This document shows, piece after piece, positions 24,748 to 33,985 of a stretch of DNA of 64,000 nucleotides. The first letter of the stretch is position 1; every line of letters starts with the position of its first letter. Origin of the DNA: Saprospira grandis (GTDB lineage: Bacteria; Bacteroidota; Bacteroidia; Chitinophagales; Saprospiraceae). The translations under genes were made by a program, and so were the position numbers. Under the pieces are notes generated by a model that was not told where the DNA came from, made no database searches, and saw only the letters and a list, made by a program, of their open reading frames with translations. The stretch lies in NCBI RefSeq assembly GCF_027594745.1, contig NZ_CP110854.1:2398501-2462500 (forward strand), written 5' to 3'.

Positions 24748-27714
24748 TTAATAACCAAATACCTGATCTACAGAGAGCTCTTTATAATCGCCCAAAGATT
24801 TGAGGTAATCGGTATCCATACGGCTCTTATCGCCAAGGACCAAAATTGTGTATTTGCGGTCTTTGATCTTGTTTTCATGGAATTTATTGAAGGCCTCTAC
24901 ACCGCCTTTGCCCTCTACATTGAGGCCAGAGAAGAACTCATAGCGGTCTTTGCGGAGATCTTGGGTGTAGCCGCGCTTTTTGTTGCTGCGGTAGGTCCAA
25001 TAAACATCAGAACCCTTGAGGCGGTCAGCTTCTAGCTTTTTGAGGATGGCCCCAATCGCATTGTTGAGCTGGTCCTCTACCAGAGGCACTTCCTCGATAA
25101 TGCCTTTCATGGCCGGAATCGCCTGCTTGATCTTATCTGATTGAGTACCTACAAAGGCACGGAAATAATGCGAATCATCGGCACGAACGGGCGAGCTGTT
25201 GAAGGCATAAGCAGAATAGGCCAAAGCGCGCTTTTCACGGATTTCTTGGAAAACAATAGAAGACAAACCTGCACCAAAGTACTCATTGTAGAGCTGCGAC
25301 ATGATGTTTTCTTCTAGATTGAAGCCTTCGGTTCCCTTAGAAACCATCATGATTTCGGCCTGAGGCATGCCCGCAAAAGGAACGAAAACCACCTGGTCTT
25401 TTTCGGTGGCTAGCTCCTTAAAGTCGGGACGTTTGGGACAAGGAAGCAATTGATCGGCAATTTTATGCTCCATTTCCAAAACTTTGGCAATATCTGCCTG
25501 CTCCTGGCTACCATAATAAAATACAGAATGCTCGTATTGGGTCAAGCTCTTGATTTTGTCCACCAATTGCTCGGCAGTCAAGGCATCCATTTCCTCAAAG
25601 CTCAAGATGTCTCTAAAGGGCGATTTTTCGCCATAGCGAGCATAGTTAAACATGGCATTGTTGAGGATCTGACGCTTGTCCTTTTTGGCATCTAGGCGGT
25701 CCTTTTTAATTTGGGCCACTAGATTCTTAAGGGCTTCCTCATTGGGGTTGGCATGGGCCAAAATGTGCTCAAAGAGGGCTACACCTTCTTGGAAAGAGCG
25801 ATCGAGGCCGCGAAGGGTCACATAGCTAACATCTCCACTGGTGTATACATCGAAGCTGAGGCCCAACTTGAAGAACTCTTGTTGCAGTTGCTCTGGGCTG
25901 TACTTATCGGTGCCCAAGAAGGGAAGATAACGAACGGCAATAGGCAAGACCTTATCATTTTGTGAGCCCATTTCAAGGATGTAGTAAAGGCTAAAGGTCT
26001 CGTTGGTCTTGTTCTGTACATAGTCAAAAGGAAGCTTGCCTTTGAGTTGGCTCTGTTGAATCGCTTCTTTGAAATCGACAAACTGAGGGCTGAGGTTTTG
26101 GCTAGGCATTTCCTCAAAAGCTTGGCGGAAAGTAGAAAGCGTATCTTTAGCGGGCTCTACGGCGGTAATGCTGGGCTTGTCTACCTTAGCAATATTGTTG
26201 TCTTTGCCTTCTCTTTTGAAAACCACTACCCCATTATCTTCGCCCATATAGGTTTTGGCAAAGTCGGTAATTTGCTGCTTGCTAAATTTGCGCATGCGAG
26301 CAAACTTTTTGCTTACTTTGGCCCAATCCTGATTGCTAATAAAGGCATCGAGCATTTGGCCAGCACGGCCACGGTTGCTTTCCAATGACTTTTGGTAGCG
26401 ATACTCCATATCATTGATTACCGCTTCAATCATCCAGTCTTCAAATTCGCCAGCTTTGAGCTTGCGAACCTGTTCCAAGACCAACTCCTTAGCTTCTTCT
26501 AGGCTTTGGCCAGGTTTGGGGTAGGCATAAATACCCAAGAAAGAATAATCGTTGGCGGTCCAGCAAAAGGCCATGCTATTGCTTCCTACGGCTTGTTTTT
26601 GGACCAAGTTAAGGTCAATCAAACCGGCTTTGCCATTTGACAAAATGCCCATAGCAATATCTGCGATTAGGGCCTCATCTGTACCTGCGCCAGGAGCCAC
26701 CCAACCCATATCGAGAACAGCGGCTTCTTGGCCAACTACCTCTTTAACGATCATTTCTTTGCGCTCGGGCAAAGGCTTTTTCTCAAATTGGGGAACCTCT
26801 TTGCTTTCATAGCCCCCAAAGTATTTTTCAATCAGTTCTACGGTTTGGTCGGGATCAAAGTCTCCAGCCAAAACGATGGCCATATTGTTAGGCACATAGT
26901 AGGTGTTAAAGAACTCATGGATCTTAACCATAGAGGGACGCTTGAGGTGCTCGCTGGTCCCAATAGTCGTTTGTGTGCCATAAGGGTGGTTGGGGAGTAG
27001 GCCCGACATAAAGGCCTGGAAAACCTTGCGGCCATCATTGCTCTGCCCAATATTAAACTCTTCATAAACGGCTTCTAGCTCGGTATGAAATAGACGAAGA
27101 ACCAATTCGCCAAAGCGCTCTGACTCTACTTTCATCCAACGCTCTAGTTCGTTAGATGGAATATCATTCACATAAACGGTTTGGTCCAAAGAGGTGTAGG
27201 CATTGGTCCCTTTGGCGCCCAACTGCGAAATCATTTTGTCATACTCATTGGCGGCAACCAATTTGGCGGCCTCAAATGAGATGCTATCAATCTTTTTATA
27301 GATGGCTTTGCGGGCTTCTGGATCGGCCTTGAAATGCTCTTCATAAAGGGCCGAAATTTGGTCCAACATGGGTTTTTCTTTCTCCCAATTTAAGGCTCCA
27401 ATTTTAGAGCTGCCCTTAAAGAGCATATGCTCTAGGTAGTGGGCCAAACCCGTTGCATCGGCAGGGTCATTTTTAGAACCTGCACGAGTGGCAATATAAG
27501 TTTGGATACGTGGCTCGTCTTTATTGACGCTCATATAGACCTTCAGGCCATTTTTGAGGGTATAGATTTTGGTCCCCAAAGGGTCATTCTCTACCGTTTC
27601 GTATTGATACTTTGTCATTTCTTTTTCTTCTGTCTTTTTTTCTGATGGACTACAACTCCAACTCAGACAACATAAACTGAGTAGGCAGCTAAAGATGCTA
27701 ATTTTTGAGGACAT
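24748..27714 (-). CDS. M16 family zinc metallopeptidase, lipoprotein
   Basis: 988 residues, full length for a two-unit (four-domain) M16 pitrilysin/insulinase-like enzyme. Lipoprotein signal with Cys near residue 21 (LSWSCSPSEKK). The inverted zinc motif HxxEH is in GLAHYLEHMLFKG (residue about 92) with the downstream Glu in HTELEAVYEEFN. The C-terminal half is the usual inactive partner with RxxxY in REKRALAYSAYAF. Expected to degrade peptides at the outer envelope. Monocistronic; no terminator other than GGCC element copy 10 follows. Confidence 0.95.
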   Translation of the reverse strand: MSSKISIFSCLLSLCCLSWSCSPSEKKTEEKEMTKYQYETVENDPLGTKIYTLKNGLKVYMSVNKDEPRIQTYIATRAGSKNDPADATGLAHYLEHMLFKGSSKIGALNWEKEKPMLDQISALYEEHFKADPEARKAIYKKIDSISFEAAKLVAANEYDKMISQLGAKGTNAYTSLDQTVYVNDIPSNELERWMKVESERFGELVLRLFHTELEAVYEEFNIGQSNDGRKVFQAFMSGLLPNHPYGTQTTIGTSEHLKRPSMVKIHEFFNTYYVPNNMAIVLAGDFDPDQTVELIEKYFGGYESKEVPQFEKKPLPERKEMIVKEVVGQEAAVLDMGWVAPGAGTDEALIADIAMGILSNGKAGLIDLNLVQKQAVGSNSMAFCWTANDYSFLGIYAYPKPGQSLEEAKELVLEQVRKLKAGEFEDWMIEAVINDMEYRYQKSLESNRGRAGQMLDAFISNQDWAKVSKKFARMRKFSKQQITDFAKTYMGEDNGVVVFKREGKDNNIAKVDKPSITAVEPAKDTLSTFRQAFEEMPSQNLSPQFVDFKEAIQQSQLKGKLPFDYVQNKTNETFSLYYILEMGSQNDKVLPIAVRYLPFLGTDKYSPEQLQQEFFKLGLSFDVYTSGDVSYVTLRGLDRSFQEGVALFEHILAHANPNEEALKNLVAQIKKDRLDAKKDKRQILNNAMFNYARYGEKSPFRDILSFEEMDALTAEQLVDKIKSLTQYEHSVFYYGSQEQADIAKVLEMEHKIADQLLPCPKRPDFKELATEKDQVVFVPFAGMPQAEIMMVSKGTEGFNLEENIMSQLYNEYFGAGLSSIVFQEIREKRALAYSAYAFNSSPVRADDSHYFRAFVGTQSDKIKQAIPAMKGIIEEVPLVEDQLNNAIGAILKKLEADRLKGSDVYWTYRSNKKRGYTQDLRKDRYEFFSGLNVEGKGGVEAFNKFHENKIKDRKYTILVLGDKSRMDTDYLKSLGDYKELSVDQVFGY

Positions 27715-27843
27715 AGGCTAGTCTAATTCTATGGGTAAAATAATAGTATTCACTTTTCTACTAGCTAAAGATACAAATATCTCTAAGGCTCTTTAGGTCC
27801 TTGTTCTTTTATTAGATCAATTATAGATTTTATTGGATGAGAA
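27715..27843. other. Upstream region of the M16 gene
   Basis: A TATCTTTA box on the minus strand (27773-27766) is one base off the TAnnTTTG consensus and could be its promoter. No ORF. Confidence 0.35.
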
Positions 27844-27965
27844 GGGGCCTCCCACCTTCGGCGGGCGCTACGCTTTGGGGCTCGCAGGTCTGCTCGGCCC
27901 TTCGCTTTTTCGCTTTGCTCAAAAGCTCGGTCTGGCCTGCGGCCACCCCGCCGCATCGCTAGGCC
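27844..27965 (+). repeat. GGCC element copy 11
   Basis: Outer helix GGCCT/AGGCC, inner helix GGGG/CCCC. It converges with copy 12, leaving 114 bp between with no recognisable gene. Confidence 0.85.
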
Positions 27966-28079
27966 AGATTAGCTTGGCGGCATGAGGATAATCTAACTGG
28001 AAAAGCCATTTTAGCTCTTCAGAACAGCATAAAAGGAGGGCCGAAGAATGAACTTAAGCTGAAAAACAAAAGATGAGCA

Positions 28080-28201
28080 GGCCCAGCGCTGCGGAGGGGT
28101 GGCCGAAGGCCAGACCAAAGCCGCCGCAGGCGGCTGCAGGGCCGAACAGACCTGTGAGCCCCGCAGCATAGCGGCGGCCGCCCTAGGCGGCCGCGGGCCC
28201 C
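28080..28201 (-). repeat. GGCC element copy 12
   Basis: Minus orientation. Outer helix GGCCC/GGGCC, inner helix GGGG/CCCC. The central hairpin reads ACAG-GT-CTGT instead of GCAG-GT-CTGC, a compensated pair. Confidence 0.87.
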
Positions 28202-28374
28202 AAAAAAACAAGAAAAGACAAAGGACTTAGGGCCTTGAAAAGGAGTCCTTCAGCGCTTTGGAAAATGTAAAAAAGGAGCTGCGAGTCCGCAAATCCGCAA
28301 AAAGCTTTGTATCTTCGAACCTTGGGAGAGGGACGCCTCTTCAAACCTTAAAAAGTATAGCTATACCTATTCTT

Positions 28375-30276
28375 ATGAAACAGTTTTCTTATTTGTTGTT
28401 GTTGGCCCTGTTGGTCTACAATGGCAGCAACTTGCAAGCACAGTCTGCTCGAAATCCTTGGGGCCTTGGTATTTATCCGGGGGCCTATAGTTTTTATGCC
28501 CTAGAAGGAACCGATCTTTTTGCCCCCGAAAAGTATGGGACGGGCGTAGAGCTCTCTTTGATGCGCCGTATTGGTAGTTACTTTGACCTAGGCGTAGAGA
28601 CTAATTTTGCTCGTTTGGCTCATCCGCTAGATTCTGCCTCGGCTTTGGCCGCAGATCAGGGAAATTATGGCAACCGCAGCAACTTTTTGTCGGGCCAAAT
28701 GGCCTTGCGTTTCCGTTTAGATGGCGGAGGCATTATGGATAAAAACTCGGCTTTTGTGCCCTTCTTTAAAGTGGGTGTTGGCGGAAGCAGCTATGGTGAT
28801 TTTGCCAATTGGAGCCTGTACGTGCCGGTTGGTCTGGGCTTTCATTATCATTTGCCCAAAACACCCCTAACGATTACGGCCCAATCGAATTACAATCCGC
28901 ATTTTCTCTTGCCTGATGGCCAAGAAATGATTGGTGTTTTGCACCATTCTATTGGTTTGACCGTGCAGTTGGGCAAAACCCAAAAGAAAACGGATAATAC
29001 AGAATTTATTGAGCTAGCCAAGCAGGAGGGACCCAAAGCACCCGACCGCGATTATGATGGCGTGCCCGATGAAAATGACCTTTGCCCCGATATTTATGGC
29101 TCTCAAAAAACAATGGGCTGCCCCGATAGCGATGGCGATGGCATCAAGGATATTGATGATAAATGTCCACAACAAGCAGGTTTTGCTAACCTAGAAGGTT
29201 GTGCAGATAGTGATTATGATGGCATTATTGACCCAGAAGATGATTGCCCAGATATCTATTCTGAAAATGAAAATGGTTGCCCCGATGGTATGGGCGGCGG
29301 CGAGGATGCCGATGCCGATGGCATTGCTGATGCGGATGATCTTTGCCCCAATGAGGCCGGCTCATTTACAGCCAATGGCTGCCCCGATGCCGATGGCGAT
29401 GGCGTACAAGATGCCCTAGATATGTGCCCCGATTATTATGGCACCGATGAGTATGCAGGTTGCCCCATGCCCAAGGACCAATTGGATAGCCTCAAGGCTT
29501 TGGTGGATGCAGTACGCACGCAAAGCGACTTCAATGAGAAAGGCTATACCACCACCAATGGCGGTAAAACCATCCAAGATAAGTTTGGCAATGTTCTAGA
29601 AATTGATGTAGATGGAAACATCATGAATGCCAAAACAGAAGAAAAATTGACCACTACAGGCGGCTACCGCCTAGAAAAAGGCCAAATCCTCAATGAGAAT
29701 GATGAAGTCATGAACATTGGCGATGATGGCTTCCTTTATGCCAATGGACAAAAAGTAGATACCGAAAATAACCTTTGGGCTTGGGGCTCTAATCCCGACC
29801 CTTCTGGTGCACGCACAGGAGGTATCAGCCTGGGTAATCCCGTTTCTGATAAGTTTGCCAATAGCAACCTTACGGGTTATGCGCCAGTCAAGCAACTAAG
29901 CCCTCAAGAAGCGGCCTACTGCCAGCAATTGGACCTCAGCGAGCTTCGGGCCGCTATCTATTTTGATTATGATGCTGGCCAAGCCGATGCCAACTCACTT
30001 CGCGCCCTCAACCGCATTGTAGAAGCCATGCGCCGCTGCGCCATTTTGGAACTACAGGTGGCTGGCCATGCCGATGCCGATGGTTCAGAGGTCTATAACC
30101 TAGAGCTTTCTGAACGCCGGGCAAAATCTATCCTCCGCTACATTAGTGGTGCAGGGGTAGATGATCGCCGCCTCAAGTTCAATGCTTATGGAGAGCGCTA
30201 CCCCATTGCCCCCAATGTAGAGGGCAGCAAATCTAAAAACCGCCGCGCAGAAATTCGCGTACAGAGAGCCTACTAA
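28375..30276 (+). CDS. Outer-membrane OmpA-family protein with thrombospondin type 3 repeats
   Basis: 633 residues from the ATG at 28375 with signal peptide (MKQFSYLLLLALLVYNGSNLQAQ); an in-frame ATG at 28258 would bury the signal. Order: eight-strand-like beta barrel (residues 25-210), calcium-binding TSP3 repeats (DRDYDGVPDENDLCPD, then DSDGDGIKDIDDKCPQ and three more, 225-370), a linker, and a peptidoglycan-binding OmpA C-domain (IYFDYDAGQADANSLRALNRI, VAGHADADGS, NLELSERRAKSI, NRRAEIRVQ). It should tether the outer membrane to the wall. A good terminator follows. Confidence 0.94.
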   Translation: MKQFSYLLLLALLVYNGSNLQAQSARNPWGLGIYPGAYSFYALEGTDLFAPEKYGTGVELSLMRRIGSYFDLGVETNFARLAHPLDSASALAADQGNYGNRSNFLSGQMALRFRLDGGGIMDKNSAFVPFFKVGVGGSSYGDFANWSLYVPVGLGFHYHLPKTPLTITAQSNYNPHFLLPDGQEMIGVLHHSIGLTVQLGKTQKKTDNTEFIELAKQEGPKAPDRDYDGVPDENDLCPDIYGSQKTMGCPDSDGDGIKDIDDKCPQQAGFANLEGCADSDYDGIIDPEDDCPDIYSENENGCPDGMGGGEDADADGIADADDLCPNEAGSFTANGCPDADGDGVQDALDMCPDYYGTDEYAGCPMPKDQLDSLKALVDAVRTQSDFNEKGYTTTNGGKTIQDKFGNVLEIDVDGNIMNAKTEEKLTTTGGYRLEKGQILNENDEVMNIGDDGFLYANGQKVDTENNLWAWGSNPDPSGARTGGISLGNPVSDKFANSNLTGYAPVKQLSPQEAAYCQQLDLSELRAAIYFDYDAGQADANSLRALNRIVEAMRRCAILELQVAGHADADGSEVYNLELSERRAKSILRYISGAGVDDRRLKFNAYGERYPIAPNVEGSKSKNRRAEIRVQRAY

Positions 30277-30303
30277 AATGGCCTTCTATAGATAAAAGAA
30301 CAA

Positions 30304-30343
30304 AGCAGAAGCATCTCCCTTGCGGGCGCTTCTGCTTTTTTTT
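30304..30343 (+). terminator. Terminator of the OmpA-family gene
   Basis: AGCAGAAGC pairs with GCTTCTGCT, then eight or so T; the next gene starts 17 bp further on. Confidence 0.88.
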
Positions 30344-30360
30344 GGACCAACCAACGACTT

Positions 30361-31425
30361 ATGTTTGACCTCATCCCGAGCTTCATTACGGCCTTTATTA
30401 TTACCTTTTTTGCCATCCCTTCTATTATTAAAGTGGCCATAGAAAAGAATCTTTGCGATGAACCTGGCGAACGCCGTTCGCACAGCCGAAGCATTCCTAC
30501 CCTTGGGGGCTTGGGCATTTTTGCAGGCCTCATTTTTTCAATTACTTTCTGGATCCCCTTTGATAGTGCCGCTTATCCGGCCCACCGCTACGTACAATAT
30601 GTCCTTTGCGCCTATATCATCATTTTCCTGATTGGGGCCAAGGATGATATTATCCCGCTCAGCCCCGTCAAAAAGTTTTTGGGCCAAATTGTGGCCGCCT
30701 GTATTTTGGTTTTCAAGGCAGGCATTTATCTCAGCAGTCTTTATGGTATTTTTGGGATCAATGATATTCCCTATGCCTTGGCGGCCCCGCTTTCGGTCTT
30801 CAGTATGCTGGTCATTATCAATGCCCTCAATCTCATTGATGGCATCAATGGTTTGGCCGCCACGATTGGCATCATTTGCTGCGGAGCCCTGGGCCTTTGG
30901 TTCTATCAGTTTGGCCGACTCGATTTGGCCATTTTGGCCTTTGCTATGCTGGGCTCATTGGCCGCTTTCCTTTATTATAATGCTAGTCCCGCCGAGATTT
31001 TTATGGGCGATACGGGCTCGCTTTTGCTGGGCCTCACCCTCTCTGTTTTGGCCATTTCTTTTATCGAAAGCAATAAGTTGCCGCATGAGCATTATTATGT
31101 AGAATCGGTGCCAGCCGTAGCTATCGCCATCCTGATTATCCCCCTCTTTGATACCCTCAGGGTCTTTAGCCTTAGAGCCATGCGCGGCAAATCGCCCTTC
31201 CAACCCGATCGCACGCATATTCATCATATTCTCATCGATCTGGGCTGTAGCCATATGCAAGCCACCGCCATTTTGGCCTTCATCAACCTGCTTTTTATTG
31301 GCATTGCCTTTCAATTGCAGTTTTTGGGCAGCCTAGAGCTCCTTTTAGTCTTGCTATTGATTGCCGTTTTACTCACTAGCTTTTCCTTTTATCTGATCAA
31401 TCGCAAGCAAAAAAAGCAGCTCTAA
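30361..31425 (+). CDS. MraY/WecA-like undecaprenyl-phosphate sugar-phosphate transferase
   Basis: 354 residues, about ten to eleven membrane helices. Family motifs: DEPGERRSHSRSIPTLGGLGIF (residues 33-54), IGAKDDIIPLSPVKKFLGQ, the catalytic NLIDGINGLA (residue about 160), AEIFMGDTGSLLLG, and a cytosolic FQPDRTHIHHILIDLG near residue 285. The HIHH loop is typical of WecA/TagO/WbpL types, not MraY, so it probably starts O-antigen, enterobacterial common antigen-like or capsule synthesis on undecaprenyl phosphate. The sugar is unknown. rfbA near the window end could feed the same surface polysaccharide. Confidence 0.92.
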   Translation: MFDLIPSFITAFIITFFAIPSIIKVAIEKNLCDEPGERRSHSRSIPTLGGLGIFAGLIFSITFWIPFDSAAYPAHRYVQYVLCAYIIIFLIGAKDDIIPLSPVKKFLGQIVAACILVFKAGIYLSSLYGIFGINDIPYALAAPLSVFSMLVIINALNLIDGINGLAATIGIICCGALGLWFYQFGRLDLAILAFAMLGSLAAFLYYNASPAEIFMGDTGSLLLGLTLSVLAISFIESNKLPHEHYYVESVPAVAIAILIIPLFDTLRVFSLRAMRGKSPFQPDRTHIHHILIDLGCSHMQATAILAFINLLFIGIAFQLQFLGSLELLLVLLLIAVLLTSFSFYLINRKQKKQL

Positions 31426-31447
31426 AGGTATAAATTTAGTAGTTTTT

Positions 31448-31585
31448 GGGGCCTCCGCTGCGGCTTCGCCTTGCGGCGCTACGCTTTGGGGCTCGCTATT
31501 CGCTCGGCCCTTCGCCAGCAAGCTGGCTCGGTCTGGCCTTCGGCCACCCCGCCGCATCGCTAGGCCTGCGGCCCTTCGGGCCTGC
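31448..31585 (+). repeat. GGCC element copy 13
   Basis: Core 31448-31566 with a 3' cUUCGg hairpin to 31585. Outer helix GGCCT/AGGCC, inner helix GGGG/CCCC, hairpin III cUUCGg. Confidence 0.86.
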
Positions 31586-31660
31586 AAAGCGCAGAAGGGC
31601 CAGAATAGCCGAATTCTAGCAATTTCAAGACTAAAATTCTTCAATGCCATAGTTTTCCCC

Positions 31661-31668
31661 TATTTTTG
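31661..31668 (+). promoter_or_regulatory. Probable -7 box of lepA
   Basis: TATTTTTG matches TAnnTTTG. No clear -33 box. The leader to the ATG at 31751 would be about 75 nt. Confidence 0.45.
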
Positions 31669-31750
31669 TAGACCAACACCTTTTGATGATTTTCATTAAA
31701 AAAACGGCCCTATTTGCCCGTTTTTTCCATTTTGAGACTAAGTAGATTAC

Positions 31751-33546
31751 ATGAAAAATATTCGCAATTTCTGCATTATTGCCCATATCGACCACGGAAA
31801 AAGTACCTTGGCCGACCGTATGCTCGAGATGACCAACGCCATCTCTGAACGTGAAATGCAAAGCCAAGCCAAGCCCTAGATGATATGGACCTCGAAAGAG
31901 AAAGAGGGATTACCATTAAGGCGCACGCTATCCAAATTCAACATGAACATGAGGGAGAAACCTATATCTTCAACCTCATCGATACCCCCGGCCACGTAGA
32001 TTTCTCTTATGAGGTTTCTCGCTCTATTGCCGCCTGTGAAGGAGCTCTCCTTTTGGTCGATGCTACCCAGGGCGTACAGGCCCAAACTATTTCTAACCTC
32101 TATTTGGCCATTGAGCACGACCTAGAAATTATTCCGGTCCTCAACAAAATTGATATGCCCTCGGCTATGGTCGAAGAAGTATCAGAAGAGGTCATTGATT
32201 TGCTTGGCTGCGATCCCGATGATATTTTGACCGCCAGTGGTAAAACTGGAGAAGGCGTAGACAAAATCTTCGAGGCAATTATCAATCGGATTCCCGCCCC
32301 CGAAGGCGATACCGAAGCTCCACTACAAGCCATGATTTTCGATTCTGTCTTTGATAAGTACCGAGGCGTTATTGCGTATTTCCGCATTTTCAATGGCAAG
32401 ATTCGCAAAAATGATATGGTGCAGTTCTTTAGCAATAAAAAGAACTTGCAAGCCAATGAAATCGGCGTACTCAAAATGATCCAACAGCCCGAAAAAGAGC
32501 TATCTGCAGGGGCGGTAGGCTATGTAATTACAGGAACTAAAGATTCTAGTGATATCAAAGTGGGGGATACGCTCACTTTGCGAGAAAATCCCACCCCCAC
32601 TCCTGTAAAGGGGTTTGAGGAAGTAAAACCTATGGTTTTTGCGGGTATTTTCCCTATTGATAATGACGATTTTGAGGACCTCCGCGATGCCCTCGAAAAA
32701 CTACAGCTCAATGATGCTTCTCTCATCTTTGCTCCCGAAACTTCAGCCGCATTGGGCTTTGGTTTCCGCTGTGGTTTCTTAGGTATGCTGCATTTGGAGA
32801 TTATCCAAGAGCGCTTGGAGCGAGAGTTTGACCAAAACGTTATTACCACCGTACCCAACGTAGGTTATTTTGCCTACAACAAAAAAGGGGAGGAGATTAT
32901 CGTGAATAACCCTTCCGAATTACCTGATCCCACAATTTTGGACCGAGTAGAAGAGCCTTATATCCAAGCTCAAATTATTACTTCTCCAGATTATATTGGA
33001 CCAATCATGGGCCTTTGTATGGAGAAGCGAGGTATGGTTAAAAATCAGGTCTATCTTACCACCAACCGCGTAGAACTCACCTTTGAATTGCCCTTGGCAG
33101 AAATCGTTTTTGATTTCTACGATAAGCTAAAAACAATTTCTAGAGGATATGCCTCTTTTGATTATACGCCCATTGATTATCGAGCTTCTGATTTGGTCAA
33201 ACTCGATATCGAACTCAACAGCGAGGCCGTAGATGCCTTCTCTAGCTTAATTCACCGAGATAAGGCTGCTGCTTTTGGTCGCCGCCTTTGTAAGCGCCTC
33301 AAAGAGATTTTGCCCAGACAGCAGTTCCAGATTGCCATTCAGGCAGCTATTGGGGCCAAAATTGTCGCTCGAGAAACTATTTCGGCCCTCCGTAAGGATG
33401 TAACCGCAAAATGTTATGGTGGAGATATTAGCCGTAAGCGTAAACTCCTCGAAAAGCAGAAGGCGGGTAAAAAGCGCATGAGAGAGGTGGGGAATGTTCA
33501 GGTTCCACAAAAGGCCTTCCTCGACGTCCTCAAATTAGGAGATTAA
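31751..33546 (+). pseudogene. lepA: lepA (elongation factor 4), frameshifted in an (AAGCC)3 run
   Basis: Ribosomal back-translocase GTPase. The first 40 codons are normal (MKNIRNFCIIAHIDHGKSTLADRM, a P-loop AHIDHGKS), then AAGCC occurs three times (31861-31875). Removing one copy restores QSQALDDMDLERERGITIKAHAIQ, exactly the expected G-domain; as it stands translation stops at 31879 after 42 residues. The rest is open from 31885 to 33546 (553 residues) with DTPGHVDF, NKIDMPSA, domains II-V and the LepA C-terminal DISRKRKLLEKQKAGKKRM. So the gene is one 5-bp tandem duplication away from intact. Either a recent mutation, a reversible slippage site, or an assembly error. Confidence 0.88.
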
Positions 33547-33556
33547 GCCTAAGTTT

Positions 33557-33955
33557 ATGAAAATCATCACAGTTGTGGCGGCCATCTGGCAAAGAGCAGA
33601 TGGCCGCTTTTTTTTAGCCCAACGAGCTGCGGGCCAATCATTTGCTGGCCAATGGGAGTTTCCAGGCGGAAAGCTAGAGGCCCAAGAAACAGAGCCCCAG
33701 GCTTTGGCCCGAGAAATGGAGGAGGAGTTTGGCGTTCGGGCCAAAATTGGTCCCTTCTTTATGGAAAGTCTACACCCCTATAAGCCCCAAAAAATAATTC
33801 GTTTGCGGGCCTATTGGCTCGCTTCGGTTCAGGGCGAACCCCAGGCTTTGGAGCATGCTCAACTGGCTTGGGTTTTGCCCCAAGAGCTATTAAATTACGC
33901 ACTTTCTCAGGCCGATATTCCCATTGCCAAGGCCTTGTTGAAGCAGTTGGATTAA
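33557..33955 (+). CDS. NUDIX hydrolase, MutT-like 8-oxo-dGTP diphosphatase
   Basis: 132 residues with the full Nudix box GGKLEAQETEPQALAREMEEEFGV (residues about 37-60) preceded by WEFPG, as in MutT/8-oxo-dGTP diphosphatases that sanitise the nucleotide pool. The C-terminal AQLAWVLPQELLNYALSQADIPIAKAL fits MutT. It follows lepA by 10 bp and would be co-transcribed with it. Confidence 0.92.
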   Translation: MKIITVVAAIWQRADGRFFLAQRAAGQSFAGQWEFPGGKLEAQETEPQALAREMEEEFGVRAKIGPFFMESLHPYKPQKIIRLRAYWLASVQGEPQALEHAQLAWVLPQELLNYALSQADIPIAKALLKQLD

Positions 33956-33985
33956 GGAGTCCTCCCTTTAAAAATCTTTATACTT

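Noticed and set aside
24586..25035. Plus-strand ORF of 149 codons
   Set aside because: Starts in GGCC element copy 10 and is antisense to the M16 peptidase.
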